Below, in pieces: positions 50,824-59,542 of a stretch of DNA of 64,000 bases. How positions within the stretch are numbered: the stretch's first letter is position 1; each line of letters begins with the position of its first letter. This stretch comes from Streptomyces niveus (GTDB lineage: Bacteria; Actinomycetota; Actinomycetes; Streptomycetales; Streptomycetaceae). Made by a program: the position numbers and the translations under genes. The stretch spans positions 7,865,001 to 7,929,000 of the forward strand of contig NZ_CP018047.1 in the NCBI RefSeq assembly GCF_002009175.1, written 5' to 3'. The notes beneath the pieces are model-generated. The model saw only the letters and a program-made list of their open reading frames with translations, did not search any database and was not told the DNA's origin.

Positions 50824-50891
50824 ATCCCATTGAACCGCTCTGACCTGCGGTGATAGTAGAACTATTCTCGCTTCCCCTTGCACAATCCTCT
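50824..50891. promoter_or_regulatory. Duplicated promoter module, copy 2 (SDR promoter)
   Basis: Box A at 50824-50848 starts ATCCCATTGAACCGCTCTGA and box B at 50876-50891 is CCTTGCACAATCCTCT. Box A differs from copy 1 at two positions and box B at two positions, while the spacer between them has largely diverged. Selection has kept the two boxes and their 52-bp phasing, which points to protein binding. Confidence 0.75.
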
Positions 50892-50895
50892 GGGC

Positions 50896-51849
50896 TCAGC
50901 CCGGCGCGTCCATCAGAGCCGCGACATAGGCGTCCAGCCGCTCCTCCACGGCTCGGGTCGTCAGCTCGGTCCTCCCCGCCTCCCGCCACGGCCCCGACAC
51001 CAGCTCCAGTTCCTCCGAGAACGCCAGCGCGTCCCGCACCCGCCAGTACAGACGCTCGCTCGCGGTGGCGGCCGGCGTCCCGCCGGCCTCCTCGTACGCC
51101 TCGGAGAACCGCAGACCCCACTCCGGGCCGTGCAGCAGCGCGAGATTGGTGGAGCAGTGCGCCATATCGAGATCGGCAGGGCCCCAGGAGATGCCTGTCC
51201 AGTCGACAACGCCCGTGATCCGGGGACCTGCCGGGCCCGTGCGCGGCACCTCGAACAGCACGTTGCCGGGGTGGAAATCCCGGTGCAGGAACCGCCCTTC
51301 GTAGGACGGCGCGGGCCCCCTGATCACCTCGATCGCCGCGGCCCATGCCGCCGCGTCGGCGCCCTCCGGGGTCACGACGGTGTCGGCGGTCGTCAACGTC
51401 GTGTACTCCGGGGGCCGCTCGGCGGCCCGCAGGGCGTGGATCGCCACGAGTTGACGCGCCAGCAGTGGGACACGCGCCTCCAGCCCCTCGTCGTCGAGGA
51501 CCGTGCGGCCCGGCAGATGGGTCATGAGGAGCGACGGGTACTCACACTGCGCGCCCGCCGGATCAACCGCGACCAGTCCAGGAGCCGCCACGCCGGTCCC
51601 CGCGAGCATCGTCAGCGCGCCGGCCTCCCTCTCCAGCCCGTCCCCGGCGTCCTCCACATCGACGAACGTCCGCAGCACCAGCTCCCGCGTGCCTCCGCCC
51701 CGCGCCCTGACGGTCAGCCTCCGCATCTCGGCGGTGATGCCGCCGTGCAGCGCCTCGCTCCCGACGACCTGCTCACCGTCCGCCAGGTGCCGGCCGACCC
51801 AGGCCAGTGTCAACGGTCGCACAACTGCCGCCTCATCGTGATCGGTCAC
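50896..51849 (-). CDS. APH-family phosphotransferase
   Basis: A 317-residue kinase-fold phosphotransferase (APH/choline-kinase-like). The catalytic loop HRDFHPGNVL contains the HxDxxxxN signature, and the metal motif is GVVDWTGISWGPADLD. The N-lobe has the LVLRTF strand with the ATP-site basic residue replaced or shifted. The start is uncertain; I prefer the GTG at 51849, 16 bases after the upstream hypothetical gene. Substrate unknown: small-molecule or antibiotic phosphorylation are both possible. It forms a likely two-gene unit with that upstream gene. Confidence 0.82.
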   Translation of the reverse strand: MTDHDEAAVVRPLTLAWVGRHLADGEQVVGSEALHGGITAEMRRLTVRARGGGTRELVLRTFVDVEDAGDGLEREAGALTMLAGTGVAAPGLVAVDPAGAQCEYPSLLMTHLPGRTVLDDEGLEARVPLLARQLVAIHALRAAERPPEYTTLTTADTVVTPEGADAAAWAAAIEVIRGPAPSYEGRFLHRDFHPGNVLFEVPRTGPAGPRITGVVDWTGISWGPADLDMAHCSTNLALLHGPEWGLRFSEAYEEAGGTPAATASERLYWRVRDALAFSEELELVSGPWREAGRTELTTRAVEERLDAYVAALMDAPG

Positions 51850-51865
51850 GGCGCCACCCGAGTGG

Positions 51866-52387
51866 TCAACGACTCGCGCTTCCGTGGCTTCCCCGGATGT
51901 ACGGGGCGAACAGCAGGGACCAGTTGGCCACGGTGGAGAGGGCGCTGATCGCCTGATGCGCGGTTGCGTCGGAGGCAGCAGTCTCGACGGTGGCCGCGCT
52001 GAGGAGGTACAGCAGATGCCCCTGCGCGGCACCGGCGTCCCCGGTCTCCAGCACACGGGTAGTGAAGGTGCGTTGTTCGTCCCGCCACACCAGATCCGAA
52101 CCGTCGACCGAGGACCGGACCAACTGCGCCCAGTGGAGCTCGTCATGGGCGCCCGTACGCTGGCGCATGTGCCGTGTGGCGAACCGTGCCATGGCTTGCT
52201 CGTCATCGATCAGCGGTGAGAGCACCTGGTCGGACGAGAAGTCGAAGCCGAAGAAGAGACGACGCCCGTCGAGGACCAGCGATTCGATACCACCGATCGC
52301 ACCGATCCGGCCGGGCAGCCCAACGGTCAGGTCGACTGTCCCGTCCCTCGCCGCGGTTGTGCCCACCGACGCTCCGTCGACTGCCAT
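51866..52387 (-). CDS. Hypothetical protein, unknown family
   Basis: A 173-residue soluble protein, not recognised. It begins with a predicted beta-rich half (TVDLTVGLPGRIGAIGGIES) and ends in helices (HLLYLLSAATVETAASDATA). There is no signal peptide, membrane helix or Cys cluster. The ATG at 52387 has GAGGGG about 9 bases upstream. It is followed by the phosphotransferase gene and is divergent from a small XRE regulator, which may control the pair. Confidence 0.6.
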   Translation of the reverse strand: MAVDGASVGTTAARDGTVDLTVGLPGRIGAIGGIESLVLDGRRLFFGFDFSSDQVLSPLIDDEQAMARFATRHMRQRTGAHDELHWAQLVRSSVDGSDLVWRDEQRTFTTRVLETGDAGAAQGHLLYLLSAATVETAASDATAHQAISALSTVANWSLLFAPYIRGSHGSASR

Positions 52388-52569
52388 GGTTGGTTGCCCC
52401 CTCGTGATCACTGCCGGACTGTCAGCAGAGTCTCTGTCGCATCCCACTGAGTAGCCGTCCACTCGAAGCCAATGCCGGCTGGCTCCGCTCGCGTTCGGCC
52501 AATCGCCCCACCTGAGTAGGGTAGAGGCCTCCACTGGCAGGGCAGGGATCCGCACCATCGGATGGCGAA

Positions 52570-52833
52570 GTGACGATCTTCCCGCCGGAACCGAACCTCG
52601 AAGCGCTACGTCTGAAGCTGGCGCGGCTGCGGGGTGACCACGGCTGGAGCTACGACGAACTGGCCGGCCGCAGTGGCCTGTCACGGCGCACACTCGTCGA
52701 GATCGAACAGGGCCGCACCATCGGCACCCTGGCCACCTGGCACGCCCTCGCGCATGCTCTTGGTGTCCCGCTCGACGAACTCTTCGGCACCCTGTGCGCG
52801 GGCCACGACCCCCCGCTGCCCCAGGACGGCTGA
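52570..52833 (+). CDS. Small XRE-family DNA-binding protein
   Basis: An 87-residue protein consisting of one Cro/CI-type helix-turn-helix (YDELAGRSGLSRRTLVEIEQ, about residues 28-47) with short tails. The GTG at 52570 follows GGATGGCG. It has no effector domain, so it acts as a simple repressor or as an antitoxin-like regulator. It is divergent from the hypothetical/phosphotransferase pair across a 180-bp spacer that has a TAGGGT -10-like box. Confidence 0.8.
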   Translation: MTIFPPEPNLEALRLKLARLRGDHGWSYDELAGRSGLSRRTLVEIEQGRTIGTLATWHALAHALGVPLDELFGTLCAGHDPPLPQDG

Positions 52834-52906
52834 GACCGTTCGACCCGCTTTCCAAGACCACGGGACGGATCACCCGTACCGGCTTCGCGGATCGCGGCGC
52901 GCGGGA

Positions 52907-53608
52907 TCAGCCGTCGGACGGTTCGGGTGAGTCGTCGGAGGTGAGCGGCCCGAACACCCCCGGCAGGGTGGGCGTTGATGCCCTTCCACCGATGACGGTG
53001 ACTCCCATGAGCTGTTCCAGTCGGTTCAGCAACGCCGCCGAGAGCGCCCCGCGGGCTTCGTCGGCCTTCACGAGAGCCCGTTCCAGTTCCTCGGTCCTTC
53101 CCGCGTCCAACGGCTCCTGCTTGATCACCGCCACACGCGTCAGCTCAGTGACGCGGCGCAACGCGTGCAGCACACGGGACTGTTCGGGCGATCCCGATTC
53201 CGAGGGGTACGGATAACCGTAGCCCGACTGATGGATCCAGATGCCGTCGTGGAGTGCGTGGTCCAGGGCGGACTGCGCGCTGTTCCGGGCGATGGCCACC
53301 GCTTCGTCGAACGACTCGATGTCGACCAGTCGACCGAGCTTGAGGTCCTGGATCGTGCGGGCCAGCAGGTCGTGCCACGTGCGTGTGGTCGTGCGCATGA
53401 GGATGACGCGCGTGGTCTCGGCCTCCCGATTGGCACGGCCCAGCGCCTCCGCGTTGGCGGCCTCGGTCTCTTGCCTGGTCGCCTCCGTCTGGCGGCGCTG
53501 CGCGCGAAACGCGCTCCGCTGGGCCTCGATCGGCCCCCAGAAAGTCGCGGCCCCCGCGACCAGGGCTCCACCCAGTGCGCCCAGTAGCCCGTAGACCGCC
53601 TCCGACAT
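52907..53608 (-). CDS. Hypothetical membrane-anchored coiled-coil protein
   Basis: A 233-residue protein with one N-terminal membrane helix (VYGLLGALGGALVAGAATFW), then a charged helix with coiled-coil character (Gln/Glu/Arg/Ala-rich, about residues 30-75) and a mostly helical cytoplasmic body. It is not assigned to a family, though the layout recalls small actinomycete proteins of unknown function. The ATG at 53608 is chosen because the membrane helix starts right after it; upstream in-frame sequence is Arg/Pro-rich and antisense to the DUF1876 leader. Confidence 0.65.
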   Translation of the reverse strand: MSEAVYGLLGALGGALVAGAATFWGPIEAQRSAFRAQRRQTEATRQETEAANAEALGRANREAETTRVILMRTTTRTWHDLLARTIQDLKLGRLVDIESFDEAVAIARNSAQSALDHALHDGIWIHQSGYGYPYPSESGSPEQSRVLHALRRVTELTRVAVIKQEPLDAGRTEELERALVKADEARGALSAALLNRLEQLMGVTVIGGRASTPTLPGVFGPLTSDDSPEPSDG

Positions 53609-53873
53609 GGCCTCAGCCTTTCCACCCTGACGGAGCGTCATGCGAAGGCGGCCCACTTTTACCGAAGGAGCCCTTGTGCCGACCGGCCTTGCCCGGCTCA
53701 GCGTCAACCGGGAGCCGACCGTTCCGCGCCGACCGTTGCCCGACAGGGCCCGGCCGCGGAAAGCGGCGGGATACGTGCTCGGCGCCGGCCCCGCTTCGAC
53801 TGGCTCCGGGGCTGGGGCGGGCGCACGCTGGAGAGAGGGGCGCGTCGTGGGGGTGACCTGGAGGTGGTACATC

Positions 53874-54146
53874 ATGTCGACGCTCGTCGGATGGCACGTG
53901 GAACTGCAGTTCGCCGAGGAGGGGAATCGCACCAGCGCAGCGGCACTGGTCAGGCTTGCCGACGGCTCGGAGCTGAGGGGCCGGGGCTACGCGTTGCGTC
54001 ACCCCACTGACCCGGAGCAACTGCGGGTGGGCGAGGAGATCGCTGGCTCACGGGCCCTGGCGGACCTCGCGTCGCAGCTCTTGGAGAAGGCGCACGCGGA
54101 GATCGACGAGACGTCGGGCCGTCACTCCCACCCGATCAACCATTGA
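53874..54146 (+). CDS. DUF1876 (dsRBD-like) small protein
   Basis: A 90-residue actinobacterial DUF1876 protein: GWHVELQFAEEGNRTSAAAL, then LADGSELRGRGYALRHPTD and VGEEIAGSRALADLASQLL. The family usually occurs near stress-response genes and has unknown biochemical function. The ATG at 53874 has GGAGGTGG at proper spacing and gives the usual family length. A GTG at 53676 also has a good GAAGGAG, but its 66-residue extension is Arg/Pro-rich and unlike the family, so I did not use it. Confidence 0.85.
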   Translation: MSTLVGWHVELQFAEEGNRTSAAALVRLADGSELRGRGYALRHPTDPEQLRVGEEIAGSRALADLASQLLEKAHAEIDETSGRHSHPINH

Positions 54147-54253
54147 GAGCCCGGCTCGGTGTGTCCGGCTTCGAACGCGTCGCACCCGGAGCTGATCGGC
54201 AACGAGGGGGACGTGCCACTCGTGGGCCCGCGTAGCGCGCAGCAGCCCGGCGC

Positions 54254-54296
54254 GAGCAGGCCCGCCCCCGCGAGGCGGAGGCGGGCGGCCTGCTCA
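54254..54296. terminator. Imperfect GC hairpin between convergent genes
   Basis: GAGCAGGCC near 54254 pairs with GGCCTGCTC near 54288, with further imperfect GC pairing inside. It lies between the DUF1876 gene and the convergent STAS gene and touches the STAS stop codon. It is a plausible bidirectional terminator, less regular than others in the window. Confidence 0.4.
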
Positions 54297-54692
54297 GGAG
54301 TGTTCGCCGCCGGGTACGTCCTGCTGTTCCTTGGCGACGGCGCTCCCGGCACCGGATCTCGGATCGGTCAGGTGGCTCAGCGTGCCGGTCAGCCGCAGGA
54401 TGCGTTCCAGCGAGGCAGGGCGTCCGTCGAGATGCAGCCGTACCCCGGCCGCGTCGGTTGCCCGGTGGACCGCCAGCAGGGTCGCCAGGCCCATGGAGTC
54501 ACAGGTGACCAACCGGGAACAGTCCAGGCGCAGATGGCGCGTGCCGGTGTGGCGGGACAGCTGCTCGCGGGTCTCGTCGAGGAGCTGCTGGGAGCTGTCG
54601 TAGTCGAGGTCGCCCTCGATGCTCACGCACACGGTGTGCTCATCGGTCAGCGAGACGGTCAGCAGCAGGCCGGCGGGCGGAATCGTCGTCAT
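54294..54692 (-). CDS. STAS-domain anti-anti-sigma factor
   Basis: A 132-residue STAS protein: VSIEGDLDYDSSQQLLDETR, then the phosphorylation-site region RLVTCDSMGLATLLAV, with Ser in the CDSMG position typical of SpoIIAA/BldG-like proteins. The C-terminal 20 residues are a polar tail. Its ATG overlaps the stop of the B12-binding-like gene (ATGA). It is the probable substrate of the PP2C phosphatase two genes upstream, releasing a sigma factor from an anti-sigma kinase. Confidence 0.9.
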   Translation of the reverse strand: MTTIPPAGLLLTVSLTDEHTVCVSIEGDLDYDSSQQLLDETREQLSRHTGTRHLRLDCSRLVTCDSMGLATLLAVHRATDAAGVRLHLDGRPASLERILRLTGTLSHLTDPRSGAGSAVAKEQQDVPGGEHS

Positions 54693-55843
54693 CGGAGCAC
54701 TCCTGATCCGGATCGTGCGGCGGGAACGGCGGAGCCGTTCAGCGCCTGTCGGGCATGGTTGATCAAGCGGCCCGCCCGGGGGAACTCCTTCAGTTCCGTC
54801 TCGAGAACGTCCAGGGCGGGCGTCAGGGAGACCGCGGGGACGCCACGGGCGGTGAGGATGCCCGCCGTCCAGGTGAGGAAGCGGGTGAACAGCTGCTCGC
54901 AGTCCATGTAGAGCGCGGCGACCAGGAAGTCGACGATGTGGCCGAGGTCCTCCGCGGTGTGCTGGCGCTGGCGTTCCGTGTAGGACCGCATCGCGGGGAA
55001 ACGGTCCTCCAGCCCCGCGAGAGCGGCCTTGACGAGGCGGCCGCTGTCCCGCCGCACCATCGTGTACTCCTGATCCACGAGATGGGGCAGGTCGTCGACG
55101 GGCTGATGGCCGGCGAGCGGCGGTTTCAGGGGGCTCCTGGCCAGCAGATCCGCCGCGGCGCGGCCGTCCGGCGCCCATGCGTCGGCACCCAGCAGCCGGG
55201 CGTAGCGGCCGTCGTCACAGAACGCGGCGCCGCCGACCAGCACGGGGACGCCCACCGCCTGGCAGGCGGTGACGGCGGCGTGCGCGGCGGGCAGCCGCGT
55301 CGCCAGAGAGCTGGAGAGGGCGACGGCGTCCGGGCCCGTACGGTGCACATGGCCGATCAGGTGCGGGGTGGGCACCTGGGCACCGAGGTAGTCGACGTGC
55401 CAGCCGCGCAGCCGCAGCACCTCGGCGAGCAGCCGGGCGGGGAGCGCGTGCCACTCGCCGTCCACACAGGCGACGGTGATACGTCCGGGCCCGTCCTCGC
55501 GGGTGACGCGTTCGGGCCGGCCCAGGGCCGGGTCCGGAGCGTGGCGCGCGGCGAGGGCGGCGATCATCCGGTCGTTGACCGCCGTCGCCGCGTGCTCCAT
55601 CGCCACGCTCATCCGGTTCGCGGCCCACTCCTCGCCCACCTTGCGCTGGACGGTGCCTATGACGTCGAGCAGAAGAGACTCGTCGTCGGCTCCCGCGCTC
55701 CGGGCGCCCAGGACGACTCCGTACGCCGCGTACTCGTCGCCGCACGACACCGCCTCCCACAACTTCTCAGCGGCGCCGCGGAGTTCGGCCTCTCCGAACG
55801 GGGACGGGCAGGCCGGCGCGGGGTGTTGCGGGGAGGTACTCAT
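54689..55843 (-). CDS. B12-binding-domain-like sensor/regulator in partner-switching operon
   Basis: A 384-residue protein. An N-terminal helical segment (VGEEWAANRMSVAMEHAATA, about residues 70-90) matches the B12-binding-2 cap of CarH/MerR-type sensors. It is followed by a Rossmann-like B12-binding domain (ITVACVDGEWHALPARLLAE, DYLGAQVPTPHLIGHV), then a C-terminal helical region. The usual DxHxxG cobalamin-ligand motif is replaced near VDGEWHALPA, so cobalamin binding is uncertain. It overlaps both neighbours by four bases, between a PP2C phosphatase and a STAS protein, which suggests a sensory input to that switch. There is no DNA-binding domain. Confidence 0.8.
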   Translation of the reverse strand: MSTSPQHPAPACPSPFGEAELRGAAEKLWEAVSCGDEYAAYGVVLGARSAGADDESLLLDVIGTVQRKVGEEWAANRMSVAMEHAATAVNDRMIAALAARHAPDPALGRPERVTREDGPGRITVACVDGEWHALPARLLAEVLRLRGWHVDYLGAQVPTPHLIGHVHRTGPDAVALSSSLATRLPAAHAAVTACQAVGVPVLVGGAAFCDDGRYARLLGADAWAPDGRAAADLLARSPLKPPLAGHQPVDDLPHLVDQEYTMVRRDSGRLVKAALAGLEDRFPAMRSYTERQRQHTAEDLGHIVDFLVAALYMDCEQLFTRFLTWTAGILTARGVPAVSLTPALDVLETELKEFPRAGRLINHARQALNGSAVPAARSGSGVLR

Positions 55844-57540
55844 GCGGTGAACCTGCCCGGTCCACGTCCGCCCACCGCGCTGAGGTGATTGTTGCGCGGG
55901 GCGGTGATCGCGACCACGGCCATGTCGTCGTGCCGTCCACCGCGGACCCACTGGGAGGCCAGCATCTGGATGTGCTCCACCACCGCCGCGGCCGGCATCC
56001 CGGTGCACTGGGACAGGGCGCTGTGCAGTCGTTCCTCCCCGTACAGGTCGCCGCCGAGGGGGCCGCCCTTGGCCTCGGTGATGCCGTCCGTGAACAGCAC
56101 GCAGGTCTCACCGGGCGCGAGACTGGCCTCCACCGTGACGGCCGTCGCCTCGGGCAGCGCGCCCACCAGAGTGCCGCGAGTGCGTGCCTCCTCGACGTGT
56201 CCGTCGCCGCGCACGATCAGCGGGGCCGGATGGCCGGCACTGGTCAGCCGCAGTCGCACACTGCCTGCGTGCCGTACGGCCGAGGCGAGGACGAGGGTCG
56301 CGAAACGGGTGTGGTGCGAGTTGAGCAGGGCGCCGTTGAGCAGGCTGAGCACCCGCTGGTGGTCGTCGGCCATCGGGAGCAGCGCGTGGAGCGTGTTTCG
56401 GATCTTGCCGGTGAGTACGGCGGCCTCCAGGCCCTTGCCGCACACGTCACCGAGGATGACGAGGGATTCCTGGCCCTCCGCGTCGGCGGGCGCGGGGTGG
56501 ACGTCGTAGAAGTCGCCGCCGACGCGTTCGCTCTCGGCCGCGGGCCGGTAGGCGCCGGCGAACTCCACGCCGGACACGTCGTGCAGGACCGGCGGCAGCA
56601 GTTCACGCATCAGCGTCTCGGTGATGGAGCTCTGCTCCGCGTACAGCCTGGCGGCGGAGAGCGCGGCCCCCGCGCGGGCCGCGAACAGCCGGGCGAAGAC
56701 CTCCTCGTTCTCGGTGAACGGTGCCTGATCCGCGCCCCGGAGGAGCACCAGCGCGCCGGCCGGCACTCCATGGCCGGGCAGCGGGGTCACCACAATCGAG
56801 CCGACCGTGCCGAAGCCCTCCGGAACGATCCAGGCGGGCGCGGCGGCGGGATCGATCCAGCGCGAGGGCACCGGCGGGAAGCCCTGGAGAGCCTCGGGCA
56901 GGCCGGGGACGAGGTCGGGCTCGACACCGACCTGCCGGCGCACCGGCTCACCGTCGCGCGTGCACGAGACCATCGCCAGCCCACGGCCGGCGGGCGGCTC
57001 GATCACCAGGGCGGCGTCGGCGAGGTGACCGGCGGCGAGCCTCGCCGTCGTCGCCGTACAGCGGGCCAGATTGAGCGACGACAGAAGCGCGTTCGAGGCG
57101 TCACCCAGAAAGGCGGTCCGTTCGCGCTCCATGTGCAGCGCCCTGCGGGCCAGCCGGTGATCGGTGTCGTCCACCAGCCACCAGACGACCTCACCGGTTT
57201 CCTCGCAGGTGGGGTGCGCCTCGAAGCTGCGCTCGCCGATCTCACCTCGGATGGCGGCGCTGACGGAGGGCGCCGTCACGGCCGATCCCGCACCCGTACG
57301 GCTCCCGACCGGAACGGAGGTCAGGTTCTGGTGCGCGGTGGCCAGCCACTCGGGCACCGCGCCGGTCACTTCCGCCCCCGGACGTGCGCGCGGGAGCAGG
57401 GCCGAGGCGGTGTCGTTGAGGAAGCGCACGACCCCGTGCGCGTCCGCGACGAGCACCGGATACGGCGCCAGACGGAGAGCGGATCTCTTCATGCCACCAC
57501 CCGTATCGGTCGGTTGTTCCGCGGAAGTCGTCACACTCAT
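55840..57540 (-). CDS. PAS/GAF-linked SpoIIE-type PP2C serine phosphatase
   Basis: A 566-residue cytoplasmic phosphatase. Residues about 20-140 look like a PAS sensor (PYPVLVADAHGVVRFLNDTA, EVVWWLVDDTDHR), 145-320 like a GAF domain, and about 335-550 form the PP2C domain. Metal motifs are VGGDFYDVH, GDVCGKG, LFTDGITEA and RHDDMAVVAI. It would dephosphorylate the STAS partners on either side. The start at 57540 has a weak Shine-Dalgarno; an ATG at 57492 (MKRSALRLAP) is possible. It is the first gene of the leftward operon. Confidence 0.9.
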   Translation of the reverse strand: MSVTTSAEQPTDTGGGMKRSALRLAPYPVLVADAHGVVRFLNDTASALLPRARPGAEVTGAVPEWLATAHQNLTSVPVGSRTGAGSAVTAPSVSAAIRGEIGERSFEAHPTCEETGEVVWWLVDDTDHRLARRALHMERERTAFLGDASNALLSSLNLARCTATTARLAAGHLADAALVIEPPAGRGLAMVSCTRDGEPVRRQVGVEPDLVPGLPEALQGFPPVPSRWIDPAAAPAWIVPEGFGTVGSIVVTPLPGHGVPAGALVLLRGADQAPFTENEEVFARLFAARAGAALSAARLYAEQSSITETLMRELLPPVLHDVSGVEFAGAYRPAAESERVGGDFYDVHPAPADAEGQESLVILGDVCGKGLEAAVLTGKIRNTLHALLPMADDHQRVLSLLNGALLNSHHTRFATLVLASAVRHAGSVRLRLTSAGHPAPLIVRGDGHVEEARTRGTLVGALPEATAVTVEASLAPGETCVLFTDGITEAKGGPLGGDLYGEERLHSALSQCTGMPAAAVVEHIQMLASQWVRGGRHDDMAVVAITAPRNNHLSAVGGRGPGRFTA

Positions 57541-57763
57541 GAGGTCCGCTGTGCGGCCTCGTCACCCCTTTCATCTCGACATGAGAACGGTTGCCCCCTG
57601 AGAACCGTCCCGCACCTCCGACCTTGGCGACATGCATCAACAAATCACCGCGAAAGCGATACAAAACCGCAAATCGTCGTTACGGCTCGAGGTGCTTGCG
57701 GTCCGAGGCGCCTCCGGCCCCCGCCGTTACGGAGTCCGGCACCTCTCATGGCAAGCTGACCCG

Positions 57764-58114
57764 GTGTTCGAGGACTTGGAGAGCGCGGTCACAGGAACCG
57801 CTGAGAATGACGCCTTCATCGTGACGGTGAAGGGCGGTATCGATTTCGACAGTGCACAGGACCTGAAGGAGGTGCTGGCGGAAGCGCGCCGGGCGGAGAC
57901 TCCACGGACGGTGGTCGACCTGTCCGGGCTGATGTTCGCCGACTCCGCCGTGCTGCACGTACTGCTCGGCGCCCAGCGCGAACACCGCGCGGCGGGGCGC
58001 CGAATGGTGGTCGCCGGGCCGCTGGGTCAAACCGTGCTACGCCTCTTCGAAGTCACGGGGACCTCGGACTTCTTCACCATGGCCCCGACCCTCGACGCCG
58101 CGCTGACCTCGTAG
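57764..58114 (+). CDS. STAS-domain anti-anti-sigma factor
   Basis: A 116-residue STAS protein: FIVTVKGGIDFDSAQDLKEV, then VVDLSGLMFADSAVLHVLLG with the phosphorylatable Ser in ADSAV. I use the GTG at 57764, since upstream in-frame sequence is not STAS-like; the Shine-Dalgarno is weak and the start uncertain. It is followed after 9 bases by an HATPase gene, giving an antagonist/anti-sigma pair divergent from the PP2C operon. Confidence 0.88.
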   Translation: MFEDLESAVTGTAENDAFIVTVKGGIDFDSAQDLKEVLAEARRAETPRTVVDLSGLMFADSAVLHVLLGAQREHRAAGRRMVVAGPLGQTVLRLFEVTGTSDFFTMAPTLDAALTS

Positions 58115-58123
58115 AGCTGTGAC

Positions 58124-58645
58124 ATGACGGAGGGCACACGCACCCGGGAACCACCGCGTGAAGACCGGTCGTCGGGGCAGACGGGGCCTACGGTGAATGT
58201 GGAACAGGCAGGACACGAGGCCCAAGGCGGAGCCCGGAGCGCGGAGTCCGAGAGGGCCCGGCCGCTCCCGGCGCTGCCCGAGAACGCGGCAGCGGCGCGG
58301 GCACACGTCGTCGCGCTGCTGCACAGCGGGTTCTGCGAGATCGACGAGACCACCATCGACGACGTCGTCCTCGCCGACGTGCTGCTCGTCACCTCCGAAC
58401 TGGTCACCAACGCGCTGCGACACGGCGGCGGCATCACGGACTTCGCCGCCGAACTGGCCGACGACGGGCTGCGGATCATGGTGGCCGATGCGAGCGACCA
58501 GCCACCGGTCACCGTCACGCACCGTCCCGGTGAACACACCGCCGGCGGATACGGCTGGCTGCTCGTCTGCCGGCTGGCCAAGAGTGTCGCCGTCACGGTG
58601 ACGGGCTCGGGCAAACGGATCGAAGCGTTCCTGAGGCTCTCCTGA
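58124..58645 (+). CDS. HATPase-domain anti-sigma factor/serine kinase-like protein
   Basis: A 173-residue protein. A disordered leader of about 50 residues precedes a GHKL ATPase: N box SELVTNALRHGG, G1 box VADASDQPPV and G2 box GGYGWLLV. Streptomyces has many such RsbW-like proteins that phosphorylate STAS antagonists and bind sigma factors. The ATG at 58124 has GAGCTG upstream. Its direct partner is most likely the STAS protein just upstream. The cognate sigma factor is not in the window. Confidence 0.9.
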   Translation: MTEGTRTREPPREDRSSGQTGPTVNVEQAGHEAQGGARSAESERARPLPALPENAAAARAHVVALLHSGFCEIDETTIDDVVLADVLLVTSELVTNALRHGGGITDFAAELADDGLRIMVADASDQPPVTVTHRPGEHTAGGYGWLLVCRLAKSVAVTVTGSGKRIEAFLRLS

Positions 58646-58804
58646 GCCGGAGCCTGAGCCGAGGCTCTGCCAATCGGAGACTCCGCACGCTCTTCAGCAA
58701 GCTCTTCAACGCCCTCCCGTGGCGTCGCTCGTCTCAGCGGTCCGGTCCATGTCGGCCGGCGGCCAAGTCCTCTCGCGGTCGGTCTGGCAGCGGATCCATG
58801 GCAC

Positions 58805-58838
58805 CGGCCTCGGCAGCGCCGCCGCGCTGCCGAGGCCG
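58805..58838. terminator. Hairpin terminator after small secreted protein gene
   Basis: Perfect 15-base arms (58805-58819, CGGCCTCGGCAGCGC; 58824-58838) with a 4-base loop, 18 bases past the stop of the leftward secreted protein gene. It also separates that gene from the convergent HATPase gene. Confidence 0.85.
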
Positions 58839-58855
58839 ATGAGGGAATGCGGGAA

Positions 58856-59269
58856 TCAGGGGACCAGGAGGGAGAACTGCTTGTACGCCCCACCCTGCTG
58901 GTCGTTGGCGGTGACGATCAGCAGGTTGTCCGTGGCGTTGCCGCACTCACTGGTCGCGCCGGGGTGGACGTAGATGAAGCCGGGGTACCCGCCGGTGGTC
59001 AGTGTGGCGACCGGAGTGATCTCGTCGACGTTCAGGCGCGGGTCGCTGAACTTCACGCAGAACCGGCCCGCGGCGGCCCCGAGGGACACCGAACTGATGC
59101 CTTTGGACCGCACGATGCTTCCGTCCGCGTTGATCACCCCGGACGCCTGGGCGTAGGGAGCGGTCACGCCTCCGGCGGCGGCCAGCGCGACTCCTCCCAC
59201 CGCCGTAGCCGCGACACCGAGCGCGGCGCTGGTCCAGACGATGGCACGGGTCCTCTTGCTCTTGAACAT
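58856..59269 (-). CDS. Small secreted protein, unknown function
   Basis: A 137-residue predicted secreted protein. A basic start (MFKSKRTRAIVW) and hydrophobic core lead to a signal cleavage near ALAAAGG. The mature part has two Cys (RFCVKFSD, TSECGN) that could form one disulfide, and beta-rich repeats. The ATG at 59269 is preceded by AGGAGGGG. I do not recognise the family; similar small beta-rich secreted proteins are common in Streptomyces. It is monocistronic with a clear terminator. Confidence 0.75.
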   Translation of the reverse strand: MFKSKRTRAIVWTSAALGVAATAVGGVALAAAGGVTAPYAQASGVINADGSIVRSKGISSVSLGAAAGRFCVKFSDPRLNVDEITPVATLTTGGYPGFIYVHPGATSECGNATDNLLIVTANDQQGGAYKQFSLLVP

Positions 59270-59542
59270 GCGGATGCCCCTCCTGTGCGATACCGCCACC
59301 TCCCTGGGCCGCGGCACTCACAAGCTAGGGGCGCCTCCGTGGCCGGATGATCTTCCGCGTGGCAAACCACCCGTGAAGAGGGCGCTGGACGCGATCGCGT
59401 CGGATCCCTTCGCCACCGGTACGCCCCAGCAGGCGAATCGCTGCTCCTGCTCGGACGGGACAGGGCCGTACAGAGGGAGTCGGCTCAGGGCGCCCGACAA
59501 CGGCCTCGCTCCGCGCCCCCACCGCCCGCTGAGCGATGCCGG

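Noticed and set aside
53676..54146. Longer DUF1876 protein from GTG 53676
   Set aside because: The Shine-Dalgarno is good, but the added 66 residues are Arg/Pro-rich, and the 90-residue form from 53874 matches the family length and has an even better GGAGGTGG.
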